Source: SAT2750 sp964476375 (GTDB lineage Bacteria > Planctomycetota > Planctomycetia > Pirellulales > Pirellulaceae). From it: 7,595 bases of DNA. Both the position numbers and the translations under genes were made by a program. Under the pieces are notes generated by a model, which saw only the letters and a program-made list of their open reading frames with translations, made no database searches and was not told the origin of the DNA. Below are positions 7,519-7,595 of this stretch, in pieces; position 1 is the stretch's first letter; each line of letters opens with the position of its first letter. The DNA is taken from the NCBI GenBank assembly GCA_964476375.1, contig CAYYZW010000298.1:1-7595 (forward strand), given 5' to 3'.

Positions 7519-7542
7519 GATCCAGGGCAGGTACTCGCCTGG

Positions 7543-7595
7543 TTATGCCCAGGCCGTCTTCTGATCGGCAACTTCCACCTCCTGGCTGCGACTCC
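7543..7595 (-). CDS. Possible C-terminal end of an upstream reading frame, ending in TAA in the same frame as the propeller gene
   Basis: From the window edge the minus strand reads SRSQEVEVADQKTAWA followed by TAA (7543-7545), in the same frame as the propeller gene. The composition is protein-like, unlike the Arg-rich neighbouring frame, but 16 codons are too few to prove coding. It is either the end of a separate upstream gene, 24 bases before the propeller ATG, or the N-terminal part of the propeller gene split off by a nonsense change (CAA to TAA would restore it). The sequence beyond the window is needed to decide. Confidence 0.3.
   Translation of the reverse strand, partial: SRSQEVEVADQKTAWA

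Noticed and set aside
7577..7583. Perfect Shine-Dalgarno-like AGGAGGT on the minus strand near the right edge, followed five bases later by TTG.
   Set aside because: The TTG frame is not the propeller frame and gives an Arg-rich, signal-less peptide. The motif also reads as ordinary codons (CAG GAG GTG) in the more protein-like frame.

Overview
The window is GC-rich and carries one partial gene on the plus strand, running off the left edge, and four genes on the minus strand. The minus-strand block reads from right to left: an outer PQQ-like beta-propeller, a very large multidomain cytochrome/dehydrogenase, a sialate O-acetylesterase-type esterase and a small lipoprotein. The large protein combines a 'Pirellula/Verrucomicrobium-type' dehydrogenase beta-propeller with a C-terminal PVC-type heme domain. 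This pairing is characteristic of Planctomycetota and related PVC bacteria, so the source is most likely a planctomycete or close relative. This rests on domain architecture, not on a phylogenetic marker.

Layout. Bases 1-320 (+) hold the C-terminal end of a protein with a LamG/concanavalin-like jelly-roll. It converges on the minus-strand block with only 16 bases between the two stop codons. Bases 337-756 (-) encode a 139-residue lipoprotein of unknown function. Bases 766-2436 (-) encode a secreted SGNH-type esterase of the sialate O-acetylesterase family, starting at GTG. Bases 2468-6304 (-) encode a 1278-residue exported protein: ThuA-like domain, F5/8 type C (discoidin) domain, dehydrogenase-type beta-propeller, HEAT-like helical repeats and a CxxCH cytochrome domain. 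Bases 6415-7518 (-) encode a PQQ-type beta-propeller without a signal peptide. Just upstream, the same frame is interrupted by TAA (7543-7545), suggesting either a cut-off N-terminus or a separate upstream gene end.

How the genes may work together. The last three genes are tightly spaced (31 and 9 bases) with good Shine-Dalgarno sequences, so they are probably co-transcribed, perhaps from a promoter in the 110-base gap before the large gene. All three appear to be exported. Esterase, sugar-dehydrogenase-like propeller, cytochrome and carbohydrate-binding discoidin domain together suggest deacetylation and oxidation of acetylated glycans at the cell surface or in the periplasm. That is an inference from domains. 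The window looks like typical planctomycete polysaccharide-related gene content. I found no RNA gene, CRISPR array, insertion sequence or defence-like system, and no gene-free stretch longer than 110 bases.
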